A stretch of 21,338 nucleotides of DNA, from assembly GCA_036897625.1 (NCBI GenBank), contig JAYMTA010001181.1, forward strand, positions 1 through 21,338, written 5' to 3'. This document shows, one piece after another, positions 1-10,081 of this stretch (position 1 is its first letter; the number at the start of each line of letters is the position of its first letter). The translations under genes were made by a program, and so were the position numbers. Below the pieces are notes generated by a model. The model was not told the DNA's origin, did no database searches, and saw nothing but the letters and a program-made list of their open reading frames with translations. The stretch comes from Pelargonium cotyledonis. Taxonomy: Eukaryota > Streptophyta > Magnoliopsida > Geraniales > Geraniaceae.

Positions 1-2067
1 ACGTCCAGTTTGCGTTTTCCGGCGACGTCCTCCGGGCGGATCCAGCAGCCGTTCGGGTCGGGTTTTGTGGAGGGGGATGAGACGATTTGGGAAGGGACGG
101 TGTCAATCGAATCGGTCGAGGAATTGAACGTTGTGAGGAGATAATCTGTGCCCCATTTGATGATTTGCTTGACGTGGCCGAGCTCACCGATGGCTTCGTA
201 CTTCGGGCCGTACTCGATTACGCTCCAGCTCAGCAGTGTCATTGCAAAAGACGCCGGAAAGTTGAACTTGCTGGCGTCTCCGCCGTCGTAATAGCCGCCG
301 GAGTTTACATCTCCGGTGCATGAATCGCCTCTCCATGATATGTTGTTACTCTTCGGAAGTTTTCCAGCTGCAATTGTTTAAAAATTAATAATAAGAAAGA
401 AAAAAAATTATCATGTAATTAATGGTTAAAACTTAAAACTGAGCCAAAATTATGAAAAATATAACATGATCAACACTCATATACCCGTTTTAATGAATAT
501 CATGAATCAAAATGTATTTTCGGATCCAATTTAAATGTTAGAACTAAATATTGATTTGGACGATGTTTATGGTTGTGTACCGCCATTTTTCATAACAAAT
601 AATTTGAACTGAATTAAAATGTGACATATAGTAAAAAGAAAATATCATATTTGCTCAATAAATCAAATGCATTTGGAGTCAAAATTATAGATAGATTGAT
701 TTATGAATGAACTTAATATTATTATTCACTTACTAGTTTAGAAAATTTGATTATAGTGTGAAAAGAAAGATTTTATTACATTAATTAATGAGATAATTGA
801 GATTTAATCATTAATGAATGGCAGATGTACCTCACTAGTAAATTGCAATTACCAATAAAATGAATTGGTTCATTGCAATTTGCACATATCATACCTATAA
901 TTTAAAATGGATCTTGAAATTTGTTTCTATTTCATTAATTATGATACATAAATCGAGTGTTTTTTTTTTCTTTCAAAAATTCAAATATAATACCAGCCAA
1001 AAAAAGGTTTTGTAGATCTCATGAGTTATAATTGTGGGTGTGGTGTGGTTCAAATAATTATTTTTTAGGGAATAGAATCTGCTTAAATGGATAGTATTTG
1101 AACAAGTCTCAAGGAGCATTGAAATGAAGAAGAAGAAAAAAAAATCAATAATTAAGATAAAAATCCCAATTTGACTCACTACTACCCAAAATTTGTCAAA
1201 CTGATTAGCATCATTTTCAAAACTCAACCACAAATCTACTCGCTACGAGTAACGAAGAAATAGTCTAATTGACAATACGACATACGAAAGCTTCTTCTAC
1301 TAATTGACAATTTTACGAATAATAAAAAAGTATTTTGATTGTTAAAACGAAGAAAACTTCTATTAATCGACAATTTTACGAATGATGATGAAATACTTTG
1401 ATTGCTAATAGGACCGATAATTTTTTTATAGTAAACATTACATATCTTTCACAAGTAATAAACATATAGATGATTTTACTTACAAAACGACTTACTGACT
1501 TTTTTTTTTTACTGATTGACTCAATTATGACTGTTAGTTCGACAAATAAGAATGTTTGATTAACAAACAAACGAACATTTTGGCGTATAAAATGATGATA
1601 AAAGTCAAATTGAGCAAAATTTATGGGGAAAAAATGAAGAAAATACGAAACTCAAGCACTAATTCTAACAAAAAAAAAATGCAAATAAAACACTTACATT
1701 TTTGTGCATCAAAGAACAGAAGAGCTTTACGTAGAACCACCGTGTAGTTCTCCGGCTGTGGCGGCGGCGGGTGGCGGCGCTTGATCACTAAAACCGCCAC
1801 CGCGGCGGCAATGGAGGCGGCGACGGCCAAACAGAGAAGAATAACCGCCGTCTTGACGGCCGTAGCTTTCATATGTTTCTTCTTCTTGGCCCTATTGATT
1901 TGGTCATAGTTAGGCTTCAATAGCCAACCTTGCTTCACCTCATCCGTCGGCGTCCGGTACGCCGCCTGGTCCCAATCGCCGCCGGCGCTCTTGCTGTCGC
2001 CGTCGTTGGAGTCGTCGTTCTCCGGGATGATCTCCGGCCAACCGCCCCATACGTTTCTGTTCAACAT
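1..2067 (-). CDS. GH9A: KORRIGAN-like membrane endo-1,4-beta-glucanase (GH9 class A), 5' part only
   Basis: Exons by reading: 2067-1698 and 367-1 (continues off the window); intron 368-1697 is GT-AG, phase 1. About 245 residues are visible. The protein starts [13 protein letters not shown], has an acidic cytosolic tail, then W-LL (49-50) and YDQI (54-57), which match the dileucine and YxxPhi sorting signals known in KORRIGAN1. A KKKK patch (61-64) precedes one membrane segment (about 72-95), so it is a type II anchor, followed by a PPPP linker and NYT, the start of the lumenal GH9 domain. Exon 2 continues [17 protein letters not shown] and GGYYDGGD, whose two Asp (about 151 and 154) correspond to the GH9 base motif DAGD, then [14 protein letters not shown]. 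Family role: hydrolysis of beta-1,4-glucan at the plasma membrane or Golgi during cellulose synthesis. Compared with my memory of KORRIGAN1, the loop before GGYYD is about ten residues shorter. The C-terminal catalytic Glu lies outside the window. Confidence 0.93.
368..1697 (-). other. Intron 1 of the GH9A gene (1,330 bp)
   Basis: The donor reads AAAAT then GTAAGT on the minus strand. The acceptor reads AATTGCAG then CTGGAAAACTT. Joining them restores the conserved AQKSGKLPK. The intron is very AT-rich and I see no gene in it. The plus- and minus-strand open frames here are low-complexity (Phe/Lys runs) and have no family resemblance. It contains the imperfect tandem repeat listed at 1301-1420. 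Confidence 0.85.
1301..1420. repeat. Imperfect tandem repeat, about 62 bp x 2, in GH9A intron 1
   Basis: The block beginning TAATTGACAATTTTACGAAT at 1301 recurs at about 1363 as TAATCGACAATTTTACGAAT. Both are followed by an A-rich spacer and then GTATTTTGATTG or ATACTTTGATTG. A shorter relative (CTAATTGACAATACGA) lies just before, at about 1265. This is local duplication without coding content. Confidence 0.6.
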
Positions 2068-2093
2068 TTTTGTAGTGTTGAACTCTAAGGAGT

Positions 2094-2127
2094 GTATTTA
2101 TGGTACGCGTTGTGATAATATATAGAG
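2094..2127 (-). promoter_or_regulatory. Putative core promoter of the GH9A gene (TATA-like)
   Basis: On the minus strand CTATATATTA lies about 50-60 bp upstream of the ATG at 2067, and a second A/T box (CATAAATACA) lies closer. If the first is the TATA box, the leader would be only about 25-30 nt. An ACGCGT palindrome sits between them. This is inferred from position and composition only. Confidence 0.45.
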
Positions 2128-3456
2128 CCAAAACTTACCGTGTTGAGAATTACTTTTTATTTTTATTTTTTGAGATTGTGAATTGGTCTAAGTTTTGGTG
2201 GAAAAATTGGTTGTTTGGTTTGAATTCAATTTGATTCTCATAATTTGGTAAAAAATAACTTTTTTTGGAAGTGTGGTGGGACTTACAACTATACAAGGAT
2301 CTTTATTAGGGAATTAATTTGATTTTTATTTTATTTTTTAGAGGACTAGTTAAATAATTATACATTTGAAGTGAGTTTACGCATAATATCAGAGTTGTCA
2401 AATGGGTTAATAATGCGTAGCTCATCACTAATTTGATAATATATTGACATTTTGATTTTGACTTGATTGGGGAAACGATTTTTTTGGTTTGAAAATTGAG
2501 TTATGGTCAGCGGACCATCGCCAATATATCTAATAATATCGTATTCAAACACAAAAGAAGATTTGATAGACATACTTGCATTCTACCCATAATATCGTAT
2601 TCAAGCACAAAAGACATACTTGCATTCTACCCGAAAAACCGATAACATGCTTTACATATTGCATTATCAACTCCTTTGTGTGACTCATGACACATCTTCT
2701 AGAATCATAACTATAAACATCCATTTTTGAAACTCCAAAGAAACAATTGTTGATAGCTATGTGAATATATTTAGGCAAATATAAAAAAAATTCACAATCA
2801 TTGTCTTGAATGAGATACTATTTTGCTTTCATTCTCAATTGGTTGCATACTTTTTTTTATCATAACTTTGAAAAAGCATTTACAGTCCACCGTATAATCG
2901 AAAGCTTTCAAAATTTGGGCCAATCAAAAGAGTCTTGCACATTTGCAAAGACTAAAGAGCCGTATTTTCTCTTGTATTATTGTGAACTAGAAATGAGAAT
3001 TGAGACATGATTTTGTAGGCGTCCGAATTCCGTCCGCATAAAAAGTGGGTTCGTATCTCATAAAATGAACATTAACAACTTTAAGGTTGAAACAAGCAAA
3101 CCAAAATTTGGTGTGAACTCGGATCTAAACTAATAAAACACTTTCAAGTTAATCCGCTCCAACCTGAATTAAAAAAAAGTGGATTCAAAATTTGAATTGT
3201 CACATTTACCGTGCACATTTTGATACAAAAAGTTTAAGCCATACTAGTTAATTTACCAATATGTAAATGTATTATTGACAATATATATTTTATACATAGC
3301 TAAATTCTTATAATAAAAAGAATAGGCAAAAAGAAAATCAGAAAACTAAATAAAATCAGAAAAATTCCTTGTCTCAGAAGATAAATTCGAAGCAACGATC
3401 ATTTTTCGCAGCTAAATTCGAATTCGCAGCTCAGCTTCTTCATCGAAGATTCAAAA
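2128..3456. other. Divergent intergenic region between the GH9A and HGSNAT-like genes
   Basis: The two genes point away from each other. I find no gene here; the open frames are short, AT-rich and unlike any family I know. It holds the partial tandem duplication listed at 2535-2632, and the 5' leader of the HGSNAT-like gene from roughly 3340 to 3456. An A/T-rich TATATATTTTATAC stretch at about 3282-3296 could be its TATA box, but many such runs occur nearby. Confidence 0.6.
2535..2632. repeat. Partial tandem duplication (56-bp period)
   Basis: AATATCGTATTCAAACACAA at 2535 recurs as AATATCGTATTCAAGCACAA at 2591. Both copies end in CATACTTGCATTCTACCC. The second copy lacks about 14 nt between these two blocks, so it is either a deletion derivative or an imperfect duplication. 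Confidence 0.85.
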
Positions 3457-6400
3457 ATGGCTTCACTGATATCGATCAGAGAAGAAGAAGACGACGACGA
3501 ACGAGCTCTTCTTCTCCACAATCATCGCCACCACAATCCTCAGTGCCATGCCGCTGAATTAGCCAGTGATGATGGAGGTATCGTCTCTTCCTCACCATCC
3601 ACCGAACCAGCGAACACTGTCGCTGATCGCAATCAACGGCTTCTCTCTCTCGACGCCTTCCGTGGCCTCACCGTCGCTGTGAGCTCCTGATTTTCTAAAC
3701 GTAAACTCCGGTTTTGCAGCTTAACTTGTTTGTTTTAGTTTGTTCTACATTTTTTTTTGAGTTTTTTGTGCTTTTGATTTCAGAAATTAGAAGAGTGTTT
3801 CGGTTTTTGATCTTAATTTGGTTGCTATAATCTTCATTTTAGTTGTTTAACTGGTTTGTTTTAGTTTGTTCTACATTTGTTGTGCTTTTGATTTCAGAAA
3901 TTTGCTGGTAAAGTTGTTTCGGTTTGTGATCTTAATTTGTTAGCTATTCTCTTCAATTTAGTCGTTTAACTTGTTTGTTTTAGTTTATTCTACATTTATT
4001 GTGCTTTTGATTTCAGAAATTGGTAGGATGTATTGGTTTGTGATCTTAATTTGTTATCTTATCCATACTCTTCAGTTTAGTTGCTTAACGTGTTTGTTTT
4101 AGTATATTCTGCTTCTTCTTTTTCAATTTTTTGTACTTTTGATTTCAGAAACTGCCAGGTGTTTCGGTTTGTGATCTTCATTTGGTGGCTACACACTTCA
4201 ATTTAGTTCTTTAACTTGTTTGTTTTAGTTCCTTCTTGATTTTTTCAGTTGAATTTGTGTGTGCTTTTGTTTTCAGAAATAAGTAGGGTGTTTCGGTTTG
4301 TGATCTTAATTCGGTAGGTGTTGATGTTGCTTTTGTAATGGTTTAGCTGTTGGTAGTGGAGGAATCACAGAGAGCAGAGCTTAGGCTTTGTTAAATAATA
4401 TAACTTAGTTACTGTAGTTGTGGAGGATATGTAATTAGCTGTTGCGTTTTCTTGAGAAGTGTCATTTGTTTATGTTGGTTATGCATCACTGTGGATAGCT
4501 CTTGCTGTTGATTTGTTTCTTCTTGAGCTATGGTCTCTATAAGCATTTCATTTTTGTTTCTTGTTCAGCTAATGATTTTAGTTGATGATGCCGGAGGAGC
4601 TTTCCCATCCATTAATCACTCTCCATGGTTTGGTTTGACATTAGCCGATTATGTGATGCCATTTTTCCTTTTTAGTGTTGGCGTGTCCATCGGTTTGGTA
4701 TTCAAGGTATGATTATCTATCTCATTAGCAACTTAGCAGGCTAGCAGCTAACTTAATTTGGTTACGCGTTTGTCACAATGTTAATAATTAATTATTATTT
4801 TGTTGTCATGAGAATTTCATTTTATGCTCAGAAAAGATACGAAATTATCGCATGAATGCAGTGTTTGATATGTATTTAGTGCTGGTATTTTTGTTCATTC
4901 CTATTAGTTGTGATTCTGTGCCATCATGCAGAGAGTATTGAGCAAATCGGTAGCTACGGAGAAAGTCTTGTGGAGAACAGTAAAGCTTTTTCTCTTAGGG
5001 TTGTTGCTTCAAGGTACGTCATAATCCCACCTTATCTAGTATCTGCATATTGTTTAACATATCACATCTTGCTCGGGGCCATATTTATATATTGGAGTTT
5101 GCTGCCAGGTGGGTATTTCCATGGGGGTAAGGATTTAACATATGGAGTTGATGTGCGGAAGATACGTTGGATGGGTGTGCTACAGGTAGCATTTCTCTAT
5201 CATTTTGGTTTGGGTGTTTTGCAGTTATGGGACACAGAACCTGACAGGAGTTGTCTTACTTTTATTGGCCCAAGCCAAAACAAAGAGGTTTTATCAGTTT
5301 TACTAACATATGGGCTATAAATTCTTCTCCATGAGAGACACAATGAATGTCCTCAACAAGCATCCAACTAGACATTGCCGTGCCGAGTTTTCTAGGAGAT
5401 TAGATCTTTCTAGAACTATTTTTTTGGTTTAAATGCCATGTTTTAGTGAGTGTTCCTACATCCACATTAAATAAGTAATAAAGAAAGAAAAGATAAATGT
5501 CTATTCAAGCTTTGACAACATGAGAAAAGTGTGCTATTTGTTGATTTTGATGTATATATGAACACAAAGTTTCAGTATAGTTATTTAGTTTGTGTACATT
5601 TTCAACTTTTATTTTTATGATTTACAGAGGATTTCAATTGGATATCTGTTGGCTTCAGTTTCAGAGATCTGGCTTGTAAGAAACATCGTAGTTGACTCAC
5701 CAGCAGCATTTATAAGAAAATACTACGTTCAGTGGTTAGTTAGTTCTATCATTTCAGATCTTATATTTGCCACCTGTAGTAATGTCATTCATCTGCAAGC
5801 ATTTCTGGTCTTATATTTGCCACTTGTTGTGAAGGATGTTTGCTATTGTGCTGTGCTCAACTTACATGTGCTTGCTATATGGCCTCTATGTTCCAAACTG
5901 GGAATTTGATGCTTCGAGCATGAATTTATCAGATTATGCATCTGGCACTCAAATTGTGAGTTGAATCATATACTTTCTTGAAGCTCTGATTGGTTAGAAT
6001 TTTTTTTTAATTGATTGGCTTGGTCATGTAAAAATTGAAATTGATCAGTCATTTCCGTTTTTTTAGTTTAGGCTTTATTGGTGTTGAAATGAGTATTTGT
6101 TATTGTTTGCCTTGTTCGAAATTGACCTGGTCAAACATAATTACCTTTTTCCATTATTTGTTTGTCCACTTTCCCATAATAAAGCTAGTTCTCTAGTGAT
6201 GGACAATTGATTTGATCTTAACATTTCTGTGTGGTTCAACATTTTTTTCATATACAAAAGTTATTTTCATGTGTTTTATAGAACTATTTAAAGTTCCCGT
6301 GTTTTTTTACTAGGTGCATTGTGGAGTGAGGGGCTGTCTTGAACCACCTTGCAATGCAGTTGGCTTTATTGATCGAGTTCTTCTTGGCGAACGTCATCTC

Positions 6401-8771
6401 TATCATTCACCTGTCTACAGAAGAACAAAGGTCGATTACTTGACTTCATAACGTATCTTTCTTATATCGGGTCTTGAATCTCCTTGAACATTCCTTAATG
6501 TATCTCGTCCTTGTTTCGCAGGAATGCAGTGTCAATTCTCCTGATTATGGACCTCTACCACCCAATGCACCTGGATGGTGCCTCTCTCCGTTTGACCCAG
6601 AGGGCGTTGTAAGGTCAGATTACACATTCACTCCTTTCTCTTTCTCGTAACTTGGTTAGCGTTTGGTTTGAAAATTTAGTGTGCGAATGGCAACCAGGAA
6701 TGAGATTCTCATTCGAAATCTATTTCCATGATCGAAAAGTCATAATCCAAACATGAACAATGAGAATTCCATTCCTATCCCGATTCTTGATTTCCATTCA
6801 TGAAAAAAAATCCTAATCCAAATGCAACCTTAATTCTTAAAGGTAGTGTTTGAGCTATAAGATTTAGAATTAAGAATGGAAATGGAAAGCCCAATCTAGA
6901 GCCATTTCCATGATCAAAAAGCCGTAAATCATAAATCTAAACATGAACAATGAGAATCTCATTCTCATCCTGATTCTTGTTTCTAGTTTTTGAACACAAA
7001 TTCTAATCCAAACGCTACCTTAGTTCACGAGATAAGAAACTGGTGGTCATCACATCTGTTTTTCTGCTATAAACGAAGCTTCATAACTAGATGGAAATAT
7101 CAGTGGATGTTTTAATTACAAAGCAGGACTCTTTTGCATAATTGAACTGCTCAAATGGCCATATATTAATTGGAATCCATTTTCCAGCTCGCTGATGGCC
7201 GCCATCACGTGTTTTGTGGGCTTGCATTTCGGTCACATACTTGTGCATTTTAAGGCATGTCATTTTATCTGAAGTCTGTGCTATTACATCGTTTATTTCT
7301 GAAAGCTCCTCATGTTTTGAAGATTTGAGATCGGTACTATATTTATTTGCTGTAGGACCACAAACAGAGATTATTTTTGTGGTTTGCGTCTTCCTTATCT
7401 CTACTAATCTTTGGCTATATATTGGACTTGCTAGGTACGTTTATAACCATGACACTGAGAATCTTTTTTATATACAAGGCAATTTGGGCCGCGGGTCTAC
7501 AGGGGTCGGGCAAAAAAAACACTCGCGTTTTTATTCTACAGCTGTTTGTCACTGAGTTTTTTGGTCCGACCCGTGGCCTTAATTGTCAAGTCTACTTTAT
7601 GTGTCGATAATTATTAAGAATTGCGGCCCTGTTTCATTCAAGTAAATCACTGAATGGTTTTATCAGGCATTCCTTTTTGTAAGCCGTTGTACACCTTGAG
7701 CTATATGTGCATCACAGGGGGAGCATCGGGTTTGTTGCTGACCATTTTCTTTTATATAGTAAGTTCATCTTCCTTGTAGCAATTTCCTGATTGATCAACG
7801 ACTATATCCTGGATATAGAGCTGACAATTCAGATTTTGGGTTGGAGTTAAAAAGACCTGAACCTAGGTCTACCCAATGCGGTATCAGTTTTGCCAAGCAA
7901 AATGTGTGGGTCCACGCGGCCTGACCCGCCCATTGCTTTTGTATGACCCGAACCCGCTGTTCAGATCCAAATTGCCAGTTCTGTCTAGGACACTATTACA
8001 AATTGGTGAAACACATTGTAAAAGGCTTAACTTGATGCAGGTCGATGTGAAGAAATTTGAGAGGTGGGCGAAGCTATTTCAGTGGATGGGAATGAATGCT
8101 CTCGTTATATACGCTTTGGCTGCTTGCGATCTTTTCTCTGTAGGATTGCAGGGATTCTATTGGGGTTCACCTCAATTCAACTTGGTATCTCTCTCTTACT
8201 TTTGAACTACTCCCTCCTAGAACTTGCAATTCGGGCTCAAAAAATTATCGTAGTCTTTCCCACTAAGTGGCAAGACACAATTGGCTCAGCTTGTTTAGGC
8301 CCGCATTGCAACAAGATATGCCTCCGATCCAAAATAATTATCCATCTTTTAGAGCTTCTTCAATATTCATTTAAAATGGCTAATTATTTTGGTTCGGATG
8401 CATTAAACATATTTAATTACGTATTAAAATCTTGTGAACCATGCTTCAGCGTATTTGTTCTGCTCCGCAACGGTCACAATACAATGCACAATGAAGGATC
8501 AATTTTGACTCAAATCTTTTTTTTTTTTTTTTTTTTTATTTCAAAAAAAAGGAGAAAATCCTTGTATTTTTAAATTGATGCCTTAAAACACTAAAGGGAT
8601 GTACTTCAAATTTGTTAATATTGGCTGCAGGTTGATGGCACGCAATCTTTCTTACAAGCGTTACTTCAGTCAAAGAGATGGGGTACTCTAGCATTTGTAA
8701 TGCTTGAGATTTTCTTTTGGGGGCTTTTCGCTGGTTTCCTCCACATGATAAGGATTTATGTAAAATTGTAA
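3457..8771 (+). CDS. HGSNAT-like: HGSNAT-like multi-pass membrane acetyltransferase, 13 exons, 492 aa
   Basis: Exons: 3457-3678, 4569-4706, 4932-5013, 5109-5185, 5628-5734, 5835-5955, 6314-6430, 6522-6613, 7188-7254, 7356-7434, 7667-7758, 8041-8184, 8631-8771. They sum to 1,479 nt and keep one frame to TAA. After a charged, His-rich cytosolic start comes LSLDAFRGLTVALMILVDD, then NHSPWFGLTLADYVMPFFLF. His91 aligns with the acetyl-accepting His269 of human HGSNAT (known enzyme). A Cys-rich loop follows (VHCGVRGCLEPPC and GWCLSPFDPEG), then hydrophobic helices including YTLSYMCITGGASGLLL and WMGMNALVIYALAACDLF. The animal enzyme moves acetyl from cytosolic acetyl-CoA to lumenal glucosamine of heparan sulfate. 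Plants lack heparan sulfate, so the substrate here is unknown. Intron 9 (7255-7355) needs a GC donor. All other introns are GT-AG. Confidence 0.94.
3721..4317 (+). repeat. Five-copy tandem array (114-132 bp period) in HGSNAT-like intron 1
   Basis: Each unit runs AACTTGTTTGTTTTAGTTTRTTCTAC, a spacer, GTGCTTTTGATTTCAGAAA, a variable stretch, then TTTCGGTTTGTGATCTTAA. The CAG of the TTTCAGAAA block lies at 3781, 3895, 4014, 4146 and 4274 (spacings 114, 119, 132 and 128). The units are diverged, so the array is not recent. Every unit carries a pyrimidine-rich tract ending in CAG that resembles a 3' splice site. The true acceptor is at 4566-4568. Confidence 0.9.
6654..6830. mobile_element. MITE-like element A in HGSNAT-like intron 8 (about 177 bp)
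   Basis: The left end is GGTTAGCGTTTGGTTTGAAA. The right end reads, on the reverse strand, AGGTTGCATTTGGATTAGGA, giving imperfect terminal inverted repeats. The interior is itself palindromic, rich in GAATGAGATTCTCATTC and CCATTCCTATCCC-type runs. No coding capacity. It resembles the dispersed plant repeats that begin GGTAGCGTTTGG. Confidence 0.75.
6841..7020. mobile_element. MITE-like element B, adjacent relative of A (about 180 bp)
   Basis: The left end AGGTAGTGTTTGAGCTATAA mirrors the right end AGGTAGCGTTTGGATTAGAA (reverse strand). The interior repeats the same blocks as element A (CCATTTCCATGATC and AACATGAACAATGAGAAT), so the two are copies of one family set end to end, ten bases apart, inside one intron. 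Confidence 0.75.
7479..7587. mobile_element. Short palindromic element, GGCAATTTGGG family, in HGSNAT-like intron 10
   Basis: GGCAATTTGGGCCGCGGGTC at 7479-7498 is mirrored by GACAATTAAGGCCACGGGTC on the reverse strand of 7568-7587 (15 of 20 match). The interior is about 70 bp, non-coding. Its termini resemble those at 7817, 9097, 9575 and 10846. Confidence 0.65.
7817..7982. mobile_element. Short TIR element, AGAGCTGRCAATT family, in HGSNAT-like intron 11
   Basis: The left end AGAGCTGACAATTCAGAT matches the reverse strand of the right end, AGAACTGGCAATTTGGAT, at 14 of 18 positions. The interior has the GACCCGAACCCG and GGCCTGACCCGCCC runs typical of this family. No clear target-site duplication was found by eye. 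Confidence 0.7.
8207..8537. repeat. Stowaway-like fragments and a 21-bp T run in HGSNAT-like intron 12
   Basis: CTACTCCCTCCTAG at about 8207 and CCTCCGATCCAAAATAATTA at about 8321 resemble the CTCCCTCCGTCCCA ends of Stowaway MITEs. They are not in a clean inverted arrangement, so this is probably decayed material. A pure run of 21 T (8517-8537) sits about 95 bp before the acceptor. Confidence 0.35.
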
Positions 8772-9096
8772 ATGCAACTGCTTTTTGTATTCAGTTTGGA
8801 TGCTAACATGCTTACGAATTATAAACGATCCCGTATAGTTTTTTGATCTTTGCAAGTACAAGTGCTGGGTCTGAGTTGGCAATGACTCATAGTATCTATA
8901 CCTAAAAAACTGCGAGTAGTGGAACTAAACGAGGCAGACGAAAAAACATTCGTGTTTTCGTCTAGTAACTTTTTATCGGTCATAACCATTTAGTAAAAGT
9001 AGAAAAATAGCATAGCTGATTAAAACTTCCAAAATACGAAGGCATAAGTTTTTACCCCACAATCCGAATTGTTATTATCTACTCTACTTGGTAACT

Positions 9097-9272
9097 AGAT
9101 CTGGCTATCGGGTTTTGGGTGGGTATGGCGACTCTTCGGATTTGGGGTCAACAAACCAACCAAATCTGACCCGAAAGAAATCAGTGAAGACCGTTTTTCG
9201 CGGTGCAAATATGCAAAAATTTACAATCAACTCGACTTTTGAGTGCAAGTCGTGATCCAAATTACCAGCTCT
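9097..9272. mobile_element. Short TIR element, AGAGCTGRCAATT family (about 176 bp)
   Basis: The left end AGATCTGGCTATCGGGTTTT corresponds to AGAGCTGGTAATTTGGATCA on the reverse strand of the right end. Inside are GGGTTTTGGGTGGG and AATCTGACCCGAAAG. It is diverged but has the same layout as the copy at 7817-7982. Confidence 0.65.
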
Positions 9273-9574
9273 ATTCAGAGCCTATGTTGCGATTTGGAGC
9301 CATCATAATATACTCGGCAACCTTCACCTTTGTGTCCAAAGGTGTTTCAAGATACCAACCTGACATGATTGAGTCCAAATGCTGAATACAATACAATACA
9401 GTTCACACTCACTAGAAATGACCTAAACCATTTCCTGATAATTTCTCTCTAACTTGCTTCCTTACTGAAATCACTCACTCTAGTTAAGGATTCGAATATG
9501 TTCAGGGGAACAAGTCAGTAGCTCACAAGTACAATTCATAATGTCCAACCACACCTTGTCAGGAAGCTGATTGT

Positions 9575-9893
9575 AAAGCTGGCAGTTCATATCCCTAGTT
9601 GGGTCACGGGTTCGAAATGTTTTCGGGTCGAAAAGGAGAAGCCTGATCCGAAAGTGGTTTGGGTTTGTTTGGGCCTCGGGTTGTGATTTGGATTCGCCTG
9701 ACTAACAGTTTTCATAAAATTAGCCGGGTCCACCTTTGCCGAACCTTAGGAAAGCCATGGATTCAGATCAAACTGCCAGCTCTACAATTCAATTTTATGT
9801 AATCCAACCCAGAAGTCTATTTTATGTAACACGAATCCGCAAAAAGTGCAGGTTGAATGGTGTAATTGGGTTCAGGTTCAAATTGTCAACTCT
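9575..9893. mobile_element. Composite of short TIR elements, same family
   Basis: The left end AAAGCTGGCAGTTCAT at 9575 pairs with the right end ATCAAACTGCCAGCTCT finishing at 9783 (about 209 bp). A second right-type end, TTCAAATTGTCAACTCT, finishes at about 9893. Either a second copy has lost its left end or one copy has a duplicated terminus. The interior again holds GGGTTCG and GGGCCTCGGG runs. Confidence 0.55.
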
Positions 9894-10081
9894 AACTAAG
9901 ATGCTCACCGATTTCCCTTATAATTTGTTTGGAAATGAAAGGTATCAGAAACTCACATGAAATGTTTCTACTAGACATGAAAACCCAGCTGACAATAATA
10001 CATAGGGACCATTAGTGACCATTCTTGTACGAAAAGGTTCAGGTATGGTGTGATGATTGGTTTTTCTCATCTTTATTTTAC

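Larger units (their letters stand above)
8772..10081. other. 3' flank of the HGSNAT-like gene, no gene seen
   Basis: The first 200 bp or so will include the 3' untranslated region of the HGSNAT-like gene; I cannot fix the poly(A) site. Beyond that, most sequence belongs to the short TIR elements listed separately. The short open frames here lie across those elements and have no protein character. Confidence 0.6.

Noticed and set aside
973..1233. 86-codon minus-strand frame in GH9A intron 1
   Set aside because: The frame is a low-complexity Phe/Ile run from A-rich DNA, lies within a well-supported intron and resembles no family.
4910..5320. 136-codon frame spanning exon 3, intron 3 and exon 4 of the HGSNAT-like gene
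   Set aside because: It reads exon 3 in the wrong frame and continues past the exon 4 donor. The spliced reading restores a family-like protein.
8064..8573. 169-codon frame overlapping exon 12 and intron 12
   Set aside because: It reads exon 12 out of frame, then crosses repeats and a poly-T run (Phe string). No protein character.
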